Assembly (NCBI GenBank): GCA_018396535.1
Contig: JAGTQC010000005.1
Location: 1-64,000 of the forward strand
Length of the DNA stretch: 64,000 nt
Direction: 5' to 3'
Source of the DNA: Candidatus Bathyarchaeota archaeon
GTDB taxonomy: Archaea; Thermoproteota; CALKCG01; B24; DRYS01
The first letter of the stretch is position 1; every line of letters begins with the position of its first letter. Positions 27,420-35,879 of the stretch are shown piece by piece. Under the pieces are notes generated by a model. That model was not told the origin of the DNA and searched no databases. It was given only the letters and a program-made list of their open reading frames with translations. A program made the position numbers and the translations under genes.

Positions 27420-28664
27420 ATGAATATCCTTCCCATAAGGCATAGTCTACTTAAGGGTGTGGATAGAGACGTATACTTATTAGTCTCATCGATGTTCCTT
27501 AGACGGGTAGTTCAAGGCTTTCTACAAATTGTACGTACAATATACCTTGCTCTTATAGGCTTCGATCCCGTAACCATAGGATTGATAACAGGTGTAGGAA
27601 CTATCGTTAGCATGATAGAACCAGCAGTATTCGGCCTCCTCTCAGATAGATATGGTCGAAAGCTATTCATGGTTCTAGGTAGTTTAACATCCTCTATTAG
27701 ACTCCTATTATATGCTGTAAGTAGGGATTTCTGGGTTCTAGTAGTGGCTCAGGGTATAGGAGCTTTAGGTGAGGGAGAAGGTGCAGGTCAACCTGTAGTT
27801 TCAGGTTACATCGCCGATAAAGTTAAGGATAGGGTTAAACGTACCCGTATATTCAGCCTAATAGCTATCACTAATTCCTTAGCTACGACGATCGGATCGT
27901 TATTAGCTGCTACGCCAGTATACTTCGAATCCGTATTTAAGCTTAGTAGAGCTGATGCGCATATACCTTTATTCTGGATCGGCGTTATCCTAAACGTATT
28001 TTCGCTTATCGCTGCTTTTCTTCTAAGAGAATACCGCCGAGATCTTAGGGTAGCGGTGAGGTATATCGCGTCGTCTCGAACAACCCTAAAGGAGATAGCG
28101 CTATACTCTATGGTCAGATCTACCGATGGGTTAGCTATGAGTTTCGTTTCATCTTTAGCCCCCCTCTACTTCTATCTTAGATTTGGTGCTGGCTCTGAGG
28201 ATTTAGCACTTGTTTACGCTATAGCTAGGTTTCTACCTATACCATTATACTTCGTAGCTCCGTTAATAGTGGATAGATTGGGTTATGTAAAACCGTTGAT
28301 AATGGTGAAAGCAGCTTCAGGTCTATCAGCTTTATCTATAGGTTTATCGTGGAGTTTCGAGCTATCTAGTATATCCTTCATAAGCTACTCAGCATTAACA
28401 GAGATCGGTATGCCTATAAGGCAGGCTTTCGCTACAGAGATAGCTGGTCTATCTATCGTAGGTTCGCTTGTAGGTATATCCAACTCGATAAGGAATATGG
28501 TTAGATCTATAGCTCCTATAATAACTGGTTATCTGTTTCAATTTTCATCCTTCAGTCTACCTTTCACTATAGGTTCATTCTTATTCATCTTGAATTCTCT
28601 TCAATTCCAATTCTTCTATTCTAAGAGGGATCCCAAATCTAATTCATCTACATCCAGGATCTAA
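27420..28664 (+). CDS. major facilitator superfamily transporter
   Basis: A 414-residue MFS protein with about twelve hydrophobic segments. The cytoplasmic loop motif A appears as GLLSDRYGRKLF near residue 70. A long basic central loop (REYRRDLRVAVRY) separates the two halves. The substrate cannot be predicted. It lies 41 bases after the DUF2099 gene on the same strand. Confidence 0.85.
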   Translation: MNILPIRHSLLKGVDRDVYLLVSSMFLRRVVQGFLQIVRTIYLALIGFDPVTIGLITGVGTIVSMIEPAVFGLLSDRYGRKLFMVLGSLTSSIRLLLYAVSRDFWVLVVAQGIGALGEGEGAGQPVVSGYIADKVKDRVKRTRIFSLIAITNSLATTIGSLLAATPVYFESVFKLSRADAHIPLFWIGVILNVFSLIAAFLLREYRRDLRVAVRYIASSRTTLKEIALYSMVRSTDGLAMSFVSSLAPLYFYLRFGAGSEDLALVYAIARFLPIPLYFVAPLIVDRLGYVKPLIMVKAASGLSALSIGLSWSFELSSISFISYSALTEIGMPIRQAFATEIAGLSIVGSLVGISNSIRNMVRSIAPIITGYLFQFSSFSLPFTIGSFLFILNSLQFQFFYSKRDPKSNSSTSRI

Positions 28665-28698
28665 GCTTTTATCCTAGTATGCATCGAGATATCTATCC

Positions 28699-29106
28699 AT
28701 GACAGCTATGCAGAACGTTAGGATTAAGGTGACGGCATCTGTAAACCCCACCGAGGATCCATCTAAGGTTCTTAAAGCTTTGAAAAACCTATTTCCTAAG
28801 ATAGAGTTTAGACTAGTAGGTGAAGATCCATTCAAGATATACATAGGTGAAGCTGAGGGTTTACAGCCTTTAGAGAGACTTAAAGATCTCTGGAGAGTTG
28901 AGAGGATTAGAGCAGCGGCTAGGGAATATATGCGTAGACATAGAGTAGGTGGAGTATATACGTTATTCTTCCATAAGCAAGCTGCGTATGTTGGTAGAGC
29001 CTCATTCGCAGAAGCTGAAGGTGAATCCCCTCTCGGGCCTATATCGCTGGAGGTTTCATGCGATGATCCGGATAGTCTATTAAGCTGGATAACCGAGGGT
29101 ATATAG
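28699..29106 (+). CDS. UPF0201 family protein
   Basis: A 135-residue protein of the archaeal UPF0201 family, presumed RNA-binding. Recognisable parts are the opening IKVTASVNPTEDPSKVLKAL, the middle GLQPLERLKDLWRVERIRAAAR and the late FHKQAAYVGRASFAEAEGESPLG. Function is not established experimentally as far as I know. It sits 30 bases before a metallo-beta-lactamase-fold gene. Confidence 0.85.
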   Translation: MTAMQNVRIKVTASVNPTEDPSKVLKALKNLFPKIEFRLVGEDPFKIYIGEAEGLQPLERLKDLWRVERIRAAAREYMRRHRVGGVYTLFFHKQAAYVGRASFAEAEGESPLGPISLEVSCDDPDSLLSWITEGI

Positions 29107-29136
29107 ATGATATTCATTCATAATTTTGATGTATAG

Positions 29137-29961
29137 GTGGTCGGTATGGATATACTCTTCCTAGGTACCGGTGCTGCTGAAGGATGGCCTGCCCTATTCT
29201 GTGAATGCGATGCATGCGTGAAAGCTAGGATTTTAGGTGGTAGGAATATACGGAGTAGGAGCTCCATACACATAGATGGTGAGCTCAAGATAGATTGGCC
29301 TCCAGATACCTATCTGCATTTACTGAAGTATAATCTAAACCTAGCTAAGATTAGATACCTATTTATAACGCATAATCATTATGATCACCTACATCCTGAT
29401 GATTTGACGATGAGGCGTGAGCCTTTTGCTCATATGAAGGATGGAGGTAGCATCCATATATACGGTAGTAAGGATACGGTAGATCAAATAGTTAAAGTCG
29501 TCGGTGATCCGTTTAAACTAGGTTTAGATCTACATGTACTCGAACCGTTTGAAACAGTATCTGTTGGGGAATTCAAAGTTACAGCTCTCCCAGCTGATCA
29601 TGCCTCGGATCGTGTATGCCTAATATATCTGATAGAAGCTTGTGGGAAGACCATACTACATGGTTACGATTCAGGCTTCTTCCCAGAGGAGGTATGGCAA
29701 AGGATAAGGGATTGCAAACTTGACATAGTCATCTTAGATTGTACGAATGGTGCTCTTCCATATATAAGATACCACATGGGTTTGGAAGGGGTTATCAAAG
29801 TTAAGGAGCGTATGATTTTAGAAGGTATTGCAGATAAGGATACGATATTTGTAGCAACACACTTCTCTCATAATGGTTTACTAACATACGATGATCTAGT
29901 ATCTACTCTTCTACCGAAGGGTATAGAGACGGCTTATGATGGTTTAACTATAAGAATCTAG
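29137..29961 (+). CDS. metallo-beta-lactamase fold hydrolase, PhnP-like
   Basis: A 274-residue MBL-fold enzyme. The metal motif is THNHYDHLHPDD near residue 78, with later histidines in ALPADHAS and ATHFSHNG and an Asp in GYDSGF. The N-terminal FLGTGAAEGWP and the paired cysteines FCECDACVKA match the PhnP/PqqB-like group of phosphodiesterases acting on cyclic phosphates. The exact substrate is unknown. It ends four bases inside the convergent hypothetical gene. Confidence 0.85.
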   Translation: MVGMDILFLGTGAAEGWPALFCECDACVKARILGGRNIRSRSSIHIDGELKIDWPPDTYLHLLKYNLNLAKIRYLFITHNHYDHLHPDDLTMRREPFAHMKDGGSIHIYGSKDTVDQIVKVVGDPFKLGLDLHVLEPFETVSVGEFKVTALPADHASDRVCLIYLIEACGKTILHGYDSGFFPEEVWQRIRDCKLDIVILDCTNGALPYIRYHMGLEGVIKVKERMILEGIADKDTIFVATHFSHNGLLTYDDLVSTLLPKGIETAYDGLTIRI

Positions 29962-30308
29962 GGCTTTCTACTTCCATACCTATATGCCCAGTATCTATCT
30001 ATCATTCTAAGTATCTTAAGGTTGTATCCTACAAGTTTGCCTAGATCTATCCTCCCACACTCCTCATCTAGGATACCGTGAATAGAAGCTGCACACTTAT
30101 CGTATAGATTCATAACCTCGATTGATGAAGGTATAAGGTAGAGGAAAACACTCCGTTCACTACCTTTATCAGATTTGCTTCCAACTCTCGCTACTATAAC
30201 GCCTTTATCAAGTATTCTAAGCTTATAACTTCCATAATCGATGGTGTAGCCTTCACTTAAAGCTATCGATGATAATAGGTTGTGATCGATTTTATCTTTG
30301 AAGGTCAC
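29958..30308 (-). CDS. hypothetical protein, N-terminus uncertain
   Basis: The standard-start reading gives 116 residues from GTG 30308 (ends RMIDRYWAYRYGSRKP). The same frame stays open for a further 67 codons, to a TAG at 30510-30512, and those codons read as plausible protein (FIHWYDPYLSHYLNGAVTTK). They contain no ATG, GTG or TTG. Four codons before the TAG is an in-frame ATG (30524), 12 bases after the stop of the preceding isomerase gene. The true protein may therefore be up to about 180 residues with a non-standard start, or the gene may carry a nonsense change. Family not recognised. Confidence 0.55.
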   Translation of the reverse strand: MTFKDKIDHNLLSSIALSEGYTIDYGSYKLRILDKGVIVARVGSKSDKGSERSVFLYLIPSSIEVMNLYDKCAASIHGILDEECGRIDLGKLVGYNLKILRMIDRYWAYRYGSRKP

Positions 30309-30535
30309 CCTTACGATACTATAATTGATGATTTCTATTTCACGGATGCCATACGGTAGATCTCCATTATAGAATCCTTCATCAAGTATAGATAGGATAA
30401 CTTCTAGCAGCTTCGTAGTAACCGCCCCATTAAGATAATGGGATAGATATGGATCATACCAGTGTATAAAGGTAGATATTTGATACCCTAGTATACTAGA
30501 TATATACCGCTACCTGATCTCCATATGGAGGTATA

Positions 30536-31300
30536 TCATTTCGTAAGCTCCTTCCAGAGAGCTCTGTAGTAACGCATTATTCTCTCCGGCTCTAGGCTTT
30601 CAGGTATCTCTGCTAAGCAGTATCTATCGTATCCCATATTCTTTAGTAACGTGAATAGCTCCCTATATGGGTAGCTTTCATCGTAAAGTTCGTGTATATG
30701 TACGGATCTTACCCATTTCTTAAGTAGGTTAAAACTCCATGATATAGATCCATCTACTAAATCTGTAGGATTAGAGTTCCAGCATACACCTACATATGGG
30801 TGATCTGCTATCTCCATTATCTCCCTTATACATCTAGGGTCGCTTGTACCGTAGCCGTGGACTTCAAGCCATATTTCCACTCCATACTCTTCCCCATAAT
30901 CTCCGCATACTCTAAGTGCTTCACCTATCTGCTTCAAAGTTATCTCTCTGGGTATACCTTGATCCTCCATAAGCCTGTTAGGTCTGACCTTAACTCCGAT
31001 CGCACCGGTATCATAAGCTAGCTTAATAAAAGCTTTCGTTAACTCTATATTCCTCTCCAACTCGTTCTTATCTGGTGAATGGTACTCGCAGATCGTACCG
31101 AAGCTCAGAAGTTTAACCGGTGAATTTATGAACAGCTCTCTAACTCTACGTCTCTCATCCATGCTTATACTAGGTTCTACACCGTGAGCATGTGTCGTCC
31201 TAAGCTCGACTGCTTTAAACCCTGTTCGACTACATAGATCTATTATCTTTTCCAAGCTCCAATCCCTAGCTAGATTATACGTAACGAGGCCAAGCTCCAA
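30536..31300 (-). CDS. sugar phosphate isomerase/epimerase (TIM barrel)
   Basis: A 254-residue xylose-isomerase-like barrel, a distant paralogue of the one at 8627. Likely metal ligands are Glu in WLEVHGYG, the following strand GVCWNSNPTD, His in SVHIHEL and Glu in CLAEIPES. The start is TTG 31300. Substrate unknown. It is followed after 12 bases by the uncertain hypothetical frame on the same strand. Confidence 0.8.
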   Translation of the reverse strand: MELGLVTYNLARDWSLEKIIDLCSRTGFKAVELRTTHAHGVEPSISMDERRRVRELFINSPVKLLSFGTICEYHSPDKNELERNIELTKAFIKLAYDTGAIGVKVRPNRLMEDQGIPREITLKQIGEALRVCGDYGEEYGVEIWLEVHGYGTSDPRCIREIMEIADHPYVGVCWNSNPTDLVDGSISWSFNLLKKWVRSVHIHELYDESYPYRELFTLLKNMGYDRYCLAEIPESLEPERIMRYYRALWKELTK

Positions 31301-31413
31301 ATCTTACAATCCCCCATTCTTAATCTACATGATGGAATCCAGTATAGTTAAATTTAACTCGATAACTTTCCATCATTTATAGGATAGCCACTATGGAAGC
31401 TATCCGAAGATTT

Positions 31414-32121
31414 TCATATCCACATATTTTTCTTGAAAATTAGAGCTAATGGGACTCCTATGATGGTAGATACAACCGTGAACGTTAACCTCTCTACAAT
31501 TACTACTGGTATAATCGATGTTAGGAGTAATGCTGGATTCCATACCTCTACTATTAATAGATGAGCTGCTAGTATAAACATGAGCGTTCCATACATATGT
31601 GTAGTCATAGTAGCTGAGAAACTAGCGATAGCTATATAGATAGCTAGCCTAGCTTTACCTATACTACCATAGATCATAGGTAGTTTATTTCTAAATGAGA
31701 GCATTAGTGTAAGAGCGATCCAGTGTAGAATAGGAAAGTAAGGTGCAGCTCTACCTATCGGTATCAGATACCAGGCTAGTATAAGCGTGGTTAAGATTAG
31801 TATCGGTAAATGTCTACTCCACGTATTTCTAGAATCCGCCTTAACCAGTGTTCCAGCTATGAGTGCTGATATAGGTGTTGCAGGTAGTGTGAGCCATTGG
31901 AATAGGTTTGCACCTGATACTACCCGGTTTATACATGCGCCTATAAGGCATGATAGAAAGCCTAGCCATGGGCCTAAAAGGAGTCCGTATACTGGAGCTA
32001 TACCGGATACGAGGCTTATCCGAGCGTTTTCTACTCCTATTACTGGGAATCCTGGTAGATAACTTAACGTAGCGTATACTGCGGACATGTATATAATTAA
32101 TGCTAGGCTCCTAGTATGCAA
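31414..32121 (-). CDS. ECF transporter S component-like membrane protein
   Basis: A 235-residue protein with about six membrane helices. The N-terminal pattern YATLSYLPGFPVIGVENARISLVSG, followed by GPWLGFLSCLIGACI, is typical of the S (substrate-capture) components of energy-coupling-factor vitamin transporters. The matching ATPases and T component are not in the window. The listed TTG start lies in the centre of a 10-bp perfect inverted repeat; a start at the downstream Met12 (32088) is possible. The ligand is unknown. Confidence 0.65.
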   Translation of the reverse strand: MHTRSLALIIYMSAVYATLSYLPGFPVIGVENARISLVSGIAPVYGLLLGPWLGFLSCLIGACINRVVSGANLFQWLTLPATPISALIAGTLVKADSRNTWSRHLPILILTTLILAWYLIPIGRAAPYFPILHWIALTLMLSFRNKLPMIYGSIGKARLAIYIAIASFSATMTTHMYGTLMFILAAHLLIVEVWNPALLLTSIIPVVIVERLTFTVVSTIIGVPLALIFKKNMWI

Positions 32122-32135
32122 TACTAGGAGTCTAG
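32103..32135. repeat. 33-bp inverted repeat over the start of the S-component gene
   Basis: The perfect arms CTCCTAGTAT (32108-32117) and ATACTAGGAG (32121-32130) flank a three-base loop. Beyond one mismatch the arms continue with CTAG on both sides. In the minus-strand message the hairpin would bury the TTG start codon at 32121; as DNA it would suit a dimeric regulator. Either reading makes it a control element for the transporter gene. Confidence 0.6.
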
Positions 32136-32264
32136 ATTTACTTGTTATTCAACCTAATAAGCTTGGTGTATATAGTATACATTAACATCTTACTGTAATC
32201 ATAATACTCATTGTTTAGCTACATGGGTTTAGACTTGTTAGAGAGAATAGTTAATAGCTTAATT

Positions 32265-32288
32265 ATTCAACCTTATATATTCAACCTT
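32265..32288 (+). promoter_or_regulatory. tandem ATTCAACCTT repeats at dehydrogenase promoter
   Basis: Two copies of ATTCAACCTT lie 14 bases apart (32265-32274 and 32279-32288), with a third copy, ATTCAACCT, at 32147-32155. The TATA-like CTTAATTATT at about 32258-32267 places the tandem pair between TATA box and the TTG start at 32287. This is a position from which a bound protein would block transcription. Confidence 0.4.
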
Positions 32289-33225
32289 GAAAGCTATACG
32301 TGTTTATAAGGATAATGCTGAGATCATAGATATGGAAATAGAAAAACCTCGTAGAAACGAGGTTTTAGTCGAGACGAAGGCTTGCGGTATATGTATGAGT
32401 GAAGTATATATGTTTACGGGTAAGCTTCCTGGTGGTAGAGTTGCTGGGCATGAAGGCGTAGGGGTTATAGCAGCTTTAGGTGAGGATGTAGTCGGTGTAG
32501 ATATTGGTGATAGGGTTACAACCCTCGGTGGACCAGCTTTCGCAGAATACTATAAAACTAGTATCCATAACATCGAGAAGATACCTAGTTATGTCAATGA
32601 TGAGGATATAGTGTATTGGATATCTGAACCGCTTGCATGCGTAGTTAACGCTATTAAAGGTTCGAAGCTAAAAGCCGGGGATGATGTATGTGTAATCGGA
32701 TGCGGTTACATGGGTCTGCTAATAATACAAGCTCTACCTAAGAGTATTCTGGGTGAGCTTATAGCAGTAGATATCCGTGAAGATAGGCTTAGGCTAGCTG
32801 AAAAATTCGGTGCTGATCATATCTTAGATGCTAGGAAAGCTGATATCGTAAGCGAGGTGCATAGGATATTGGGTGGTTACGTCGATGTAGTTATAGAAGC
32901 ATCAGGAGCTAAAGGTACTATACACACAGCTACAGAACTTTTACGTCCAGGTGGTAAGCTGATTCTATTCGGTTGGCATGTAGAGGATGAAATCGTACCT
33001 ACAAGTCTATGGCATACTAAAGGTTTAGTAATCCTTAATACATCTCCAGCGTTTTCGCTAGATTTCAATAGAGATTTTCATGATGCTGTGAAGCTTCTAA
33101 AGAAGGGGGTATTCGATCAGAGCCTCCTCATAACTCATAGATTCCATTATACAGAAGCTCAGAAAGCTTTTAAGATAGCATTGGAAAAACCGGAAGGATT
33201 CATTAAAGCGGTTATAACATTCTAA
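32287..33225 (+). CDS. zinc-dependent MDR alcohol dehydrogenase without structural-zinc lobe
   Basis: A 312-residue medium-chain dehydrogenase. Catalytic zinc residues are retained: CGICMSE near residue 35, AGHEGVG near 58 and SEPLACVV near 112. The NAD(P) fold shows VIGCGYMGLLIIQ. The four-cysteine structural-zinc loop normally found after GDRV is absent, which explains the short length. It probably oxidises a polyol or secondary alcohol. The TTG start is supported by the TATA spacing. Tandem repeats over the promoter suggest regulation. Confidence 0.85.
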   Translation: MKAIRVYKDNAEIIDMEIEKPRRNEVLVETKACGICMSEVYMFTGKLPGGRVAGHEGVGVIAALGEDVVGVDIGDRVTTLGGPAFAEYYKTSIHNIEKIPSYVNDEDIVYWISEPLACVVNAIKGSKLKAGDDVCVIGCGYMGLLIIQALPKSILGELIAVDIREDRLRLAEKFGADHILDARKADIVSEVHRILGGYVDVVIEASGAKGTIHTATELLRPGGKLILFGWHVEDEIVPTSLWHTKGLVILNTSPAFSLDFNRDFHDAVKLLKKGVFDQSLLITHRFHYTEAQKAFKIALEKPEGFIKAVITF

Positions 33226-33281
33226 ACTCAAGAATCGATTATTTTCATTATTCTCAGCAAATATATTTATCTTATATAAAA

Positions 33282-33297
33282 GAGAAAAAGAAATATT
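33282..33297 (-). terminator. T-rich termination signal after the orphan gene
   Basis: On the minus strand, about 22 bases after the stop at 33319, the sequence reads TTTCTTTTTCTCTTTT. Oligo-T stretches of this kind end transcription in archaea. There is no hairpin. Assigned by composition and position only. Confidence 0.4.
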
Positions 33298-33318
33298 ATG
33301 TATAATCTATATTTAAGG

Positions 33319-33642
33319 CTAAACAGATTCTACAGTTATATCTAATATATCTCCTTTCTTTATTGATTCTGATGCTTTAACCTTCTTAGAGAAGTCGCTT
33401 ATCTTCATTAAAAGCCATATATTTGTTTTATCTCCCTTCTTTTTAGTAGTATCTGCTACTGTTTCTATCACACCTAGCTTTGAGACAGTTACTTTAAGTT
33501 TCGTTTTGTCACGTTCTACATCAGATTCTAGTGTAAACTCTTTTCTTCTTTCATCGTATGTGAATAATTCACTAAGGCTAACTTCAGCTCCTGCATTTAC
33601 ATCTTTATCTGCTTTTAAACTGATTTTACCTACTATCGGCAT
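33319..33642 (-). CDS. lysine-rich small protein of unknown function
   Basis: A 107-residue protein (MPIVGKISLKADKDVNAG at the start) with about 17% Lys, balanced by Asp/Glu, and an alternating beta-strand pattern (LKVTVSKLGVIETVAD, ILDITVESV). No cysteine, membrane segment or known motif; I do not recognise the family. The ATG at 33642 is preferred over GTG 33651 because a GGTGAT precedes it by four bases. A strong TATA-like ATTTATATATAAT lies 30-40 bases upstream and a T-rich terminator follows. These signals suggest a well-expressed single gene. Confidence 0.6.
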   Translation of the reverse strand: MPIVGKISLKADKDVNAGAEVSLSELFTYDERRKEFTLESDVERDKTKLKVTVSKLGVIETVADTTKKKGDKTNIWLLMKISDFSKKVKASESIKKGDILDITVESV

Positions 33643-33671
33643 ATCTATCACCTATATTTACCTAATATATA

Positions 33672-33685
33672 TTATATATAAATAT
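33672..33685 (-). promoter_or_regulatory. TATA-like promoter of the lysine-rich orphan
   Basis: The minus strand carries an ATTTATATATAAT run about 30-43 bases before the ATG at 33642. The 33652-33910 gap, about 260 bases, is otherwise A/T-rich. I see no gene in it, only this element and possible promoter sequence for the following carbamoyltransferase. Confidence 0.4.
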
Positions 33686-33910
33686 GCCCCGAATATATAG
33701 GCTTTACCTATGGTTTGCTTACGCTTATAATTTTATATTGCTATTTTGCTGTATGTTTAAGCTAATTGTCTAGCTGTATACATGTATAATTATATCTTTT
33801 ACTTTAATGCGGCTCTGTATTTGTATATAGGTTAGATAAATCGATGTATTATAGAAAGATTTACCTTATACCTCACTAGCTCTTAGATAGGGTTTGGGGG
33901 CATCTATAGG

Positions 33911-34849
33911 ATGGGGATTAGAGAATCGTTTAGAGGTCTAGATATCCTAACTCTACAAGAGCTTAGTAGTGAGCAGATAGCATTTCTACTAGGCTTAGCT
34001 ATGGATATGAAGGAGAGAGTAGATCGTTATGAAGGTTTACTCAAAGGTAAGGTTTTAGCTATGATATTCGAGAAGCCTTCAACTAGGACTAGGGTTTCGT
34101 TCGAGGTCGCAATGTATAAGCTCGGAGGCTATGCGTTGAATCTGAGATGGGATGAGCTTCAACTTAGTCGTGGAGAGCCTATCAAGGATACTGCCAGAGT
34201 TTTAAGTAGGTATGTAGATGCTATCATGGCTAGAGTCTATAAGCATAGTGATCTAGAGGAGCTTGCTAAGTATGCTTCGATACCAGTTATAAACGGTTTA
34301 AGTGACTTATGGCATCCATGTCAGATTCTGGCAGATCTCCTAACTATAAAGGAGGTTAAGGGTGGGTTTAGAGGTGTGAAGCTAGCGTATATCGGTGATG
34401 GTAATAATGTATGTAATACACTTTTAGTGGGTTGTAGTAAGGTCGGTGTAGATGTGAGTGTAGCCTGTCCTAGAGGATATGAGCCTAGCCCTAGAGCTTT
34501 AGAATGGGCTTATGAGAATTCACGTATAAGTGGATCTAAGGTGGAGGTTCTTGAGAATCCTGTAGAAGCTGTTAAGAATGCAGACGTAGTGTATACTGAT
34601 GTATTTATCTCCATGGGGTTTGAGTCTGAAGCTGAAGAAAGGAGGAGGATCTTCCTACCTAGGTATAGAGTTGATGCTAAGCTTATGAGTTATGCTAAAC
34701 CGGATGCGGTATTTATGCATTGTCTACCAGCTCATAGAGATGAAGAAGTCGATGAGGAGGTATTGGAAGGGAAGAGCTCCGTCGTCTGGCTTCAAGCTGA
34801 GAATAGGTTATATGCTCAGATGGCTCTCCTATACCTTATACTGGGCTGA
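33911..34849 (+). CDS. argF: ornithine carbamoyltransferase
   Basis: A 312-residue OTCase, making citrulline from ornithine and carbamoyl phosphate in arginine synthesis. Signature segments are complete: carbamoyl-phosphate site FEKPSTRTRVSFE (about 57-69), HPCQILADL with the histidine, and the ornithine-side MHCLPAHRDEEV near the end. The DxxxSMG-type ornithine loop is DVFISMGFESE. Length is normal. It is followed nine bases later by DtdA. No other arginine genes are present in the window except the dubious class III aminotransferase. Confidence 0.95.
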   Translation: MGIRESFRGLDILTLQELSSEQIAFLLGLAMDMKERVDRYEGLLKGKVLAMIFEKPSTRTRVSFEVAMYKLGGYALNLRWDELQLSRGEPIKDTARVLSRYVDAIMARVYKHSDLEELAKYASIPVINGLSDLWHPCQILADLLTIKEVKGGFRGVKLAYIGDGNNVCNTLLVGCSKVGVDVSVACPRGYEPSPRALEWAYENSRISGSKVEVLENPVEAVKNADVVYTDVFISMGFESEAEERRRIFLPRYRVDAKLMSYAKPDAVFMHCLPAHRDEEVDEEVLEGKSSVVWLQAENRLYAQMALLYLILG

Positions 34850-34858
34850 TGGTGGGTT

Positions 34859-35665
34859 TTGAGATCGATATTAGTGGTAGCATCTAAGATGGATCCTGTA
34901 GGAATCTCAGCATCGAAGATATTGGTGGAGAAATATGGGTTAGAAAAGCGTCTAGATGACCGTTATACTGGTATGGTAGCAGGTATCGATTTAGAATTAT
35001 GGTTGATAGATGTAGATTCCATATACGCCGATATGGTTGAAGCAGAAGCTCATGATCTTATAATATTTATCTCTAGGCATGAGGCACGTATACCTAGACC
35101 AATGCTTCTAGTTCATCCTACCGGTAACCTTTCTGATGAAGCCTTGTTTGGCGGTAAGCCTAGATGCCTATCTATAGCTGCAGCTGAAGCTATGGCTTCT
35201 GTTTTAAGAATGCTAAAGTATGAAGCTTCTAGGAGAGGGTTAAATTATATCGTATCTTATGAAGCAACTCATCATGGGCCTACGGTGAATAAGCCAATCC
35301 TATTCGTTGAAGTTGGTAGTACTATTAGGGAGTGGAGTGATAGAGCTGCCCTTGAAGTTGTAGTCGAAGCCGTAGTATCTGCTACTAGATCAGAATCTAG
35401 GAGTGAAGCTGCGATAGGTGTAGGTGGCTCACACTATAACTCTAACTTTACATCTCTATGTCTTAGTAGACGCTATGTATTCGGGCATATGATTCCGGGG
35501 CATGTAGCGTGGGCTATAGATAGAGAGATGTTCTCTAAATGTATAGATATGACGTTGGAGGATGTCAGGTATGCGATATTCGATTGGGATAATATAAGAT
35601 CTTCAGATAGATCTAGAATTATAGGTTATGCTAGGGATGCAGGGTTGGAGATAGTTAAAGTTTAA
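34859..35665 (+). CDS. dtdA: D-aminoacyl-tRNA deacylase, archaeal DtdA type
   Basis: A 268-residue DtdA/GEK1-type deacylase that frees D-amino acids from mischarged tRNA. Conserved stretches include VASKMDPVGISASKIL at the N-terminus, SRHEARIPRPMLLVHPTGN, the metal-site YEATHHGPTVNKPILFVE and IGVGGSHYNSNFT. Length fits. The start is TTG 34859, close behind argF. SecE follows on the same strand. Confidence 0.92.
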   Translation: MRSILVVASKMDPVGISASKILVEKYGLEKRLDDRYTGMVAGIDLELWLIDVDSIYADMVEAEAHDLIIFISRHEARIPRPMLLVHPTGNLSDEALFGGKPRCLSIAAAEAMASVLRMLKYEASRRGLNYIVSYEATHHGPTVNKPILFVEVGSTIREWSDRAALEVVVEAVVSATRSESRSEAAIGVGGSHYNSNFTSLCLSRRYVFGHMIPGHVAWAIDREMFSKCIDMTLEDVRYAIFDWDNIRSSDRSRIIGYARDAGLEIVKV

Positions 35666-35689
35666 TTTTGTGAATCTGATAGTATATTG

Positions 35690-35866
35690 ATGATGGCTAG
35701 TATAATATCAGCAAAGTTTACAGCACTTAGGAGGTTACTTAGGCTTTCGGTTAAACCTACTTGGAAGGAGTATTGGCTTTCGTTAAAGGTATGTCTAATA
35801 GGTATGGGGTTGATAGGTATGGTAGCATTCCTTATAAGGCTTCTAGCATCTCTCATACCTGCCTAG
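35690..35866 (+). CDS. secE: preprotein translocase subunit SecE (Sec61-gamma)
   Basis: A short frame of 58 codons reads MMASIISAKFTALRRLLRLS, then VKPTWKEYWLSLKVCLIGMG, then a single membrane helix ending LLASLIPA. The basic amphipathic helix, the conserved KPTxxEY and one C-terminal membrane span are the hallmarks of archaeal SecE, part of the SecYE-beta channel. Start is ATG 35690 or 35693. It lies 13 bases before spt5, the classic SecE-NusG order. Confidence 0.88.
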   Translation: MMASIISAKFTALRRLLRLSVKPTWKEYWLSLKVCLIGMGLIGMVAFLIRLLASLIPA

Positions 35867-35879
35867 GAGATGGTTAGAT

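Noticed and set aside
30510..30512. In-frame TAG as a pyrrolysine codon
   Set aside because: TAG is a common ordinary stop throughout the window and no pyrrolysine genes are present, so read-through as pyrrolysine is unlikely.
31414..32121. The S-component-like gene as part of a complete ECF transporter
   Set aside because: No ECF ATPase or T-component gene is nearby, so only the S-like protein can be claimed.
35662..35856. 64-codon minus-strand frame
   Set aside because: It is the shadow of the plus-strand SecE gene, which has clear family features.
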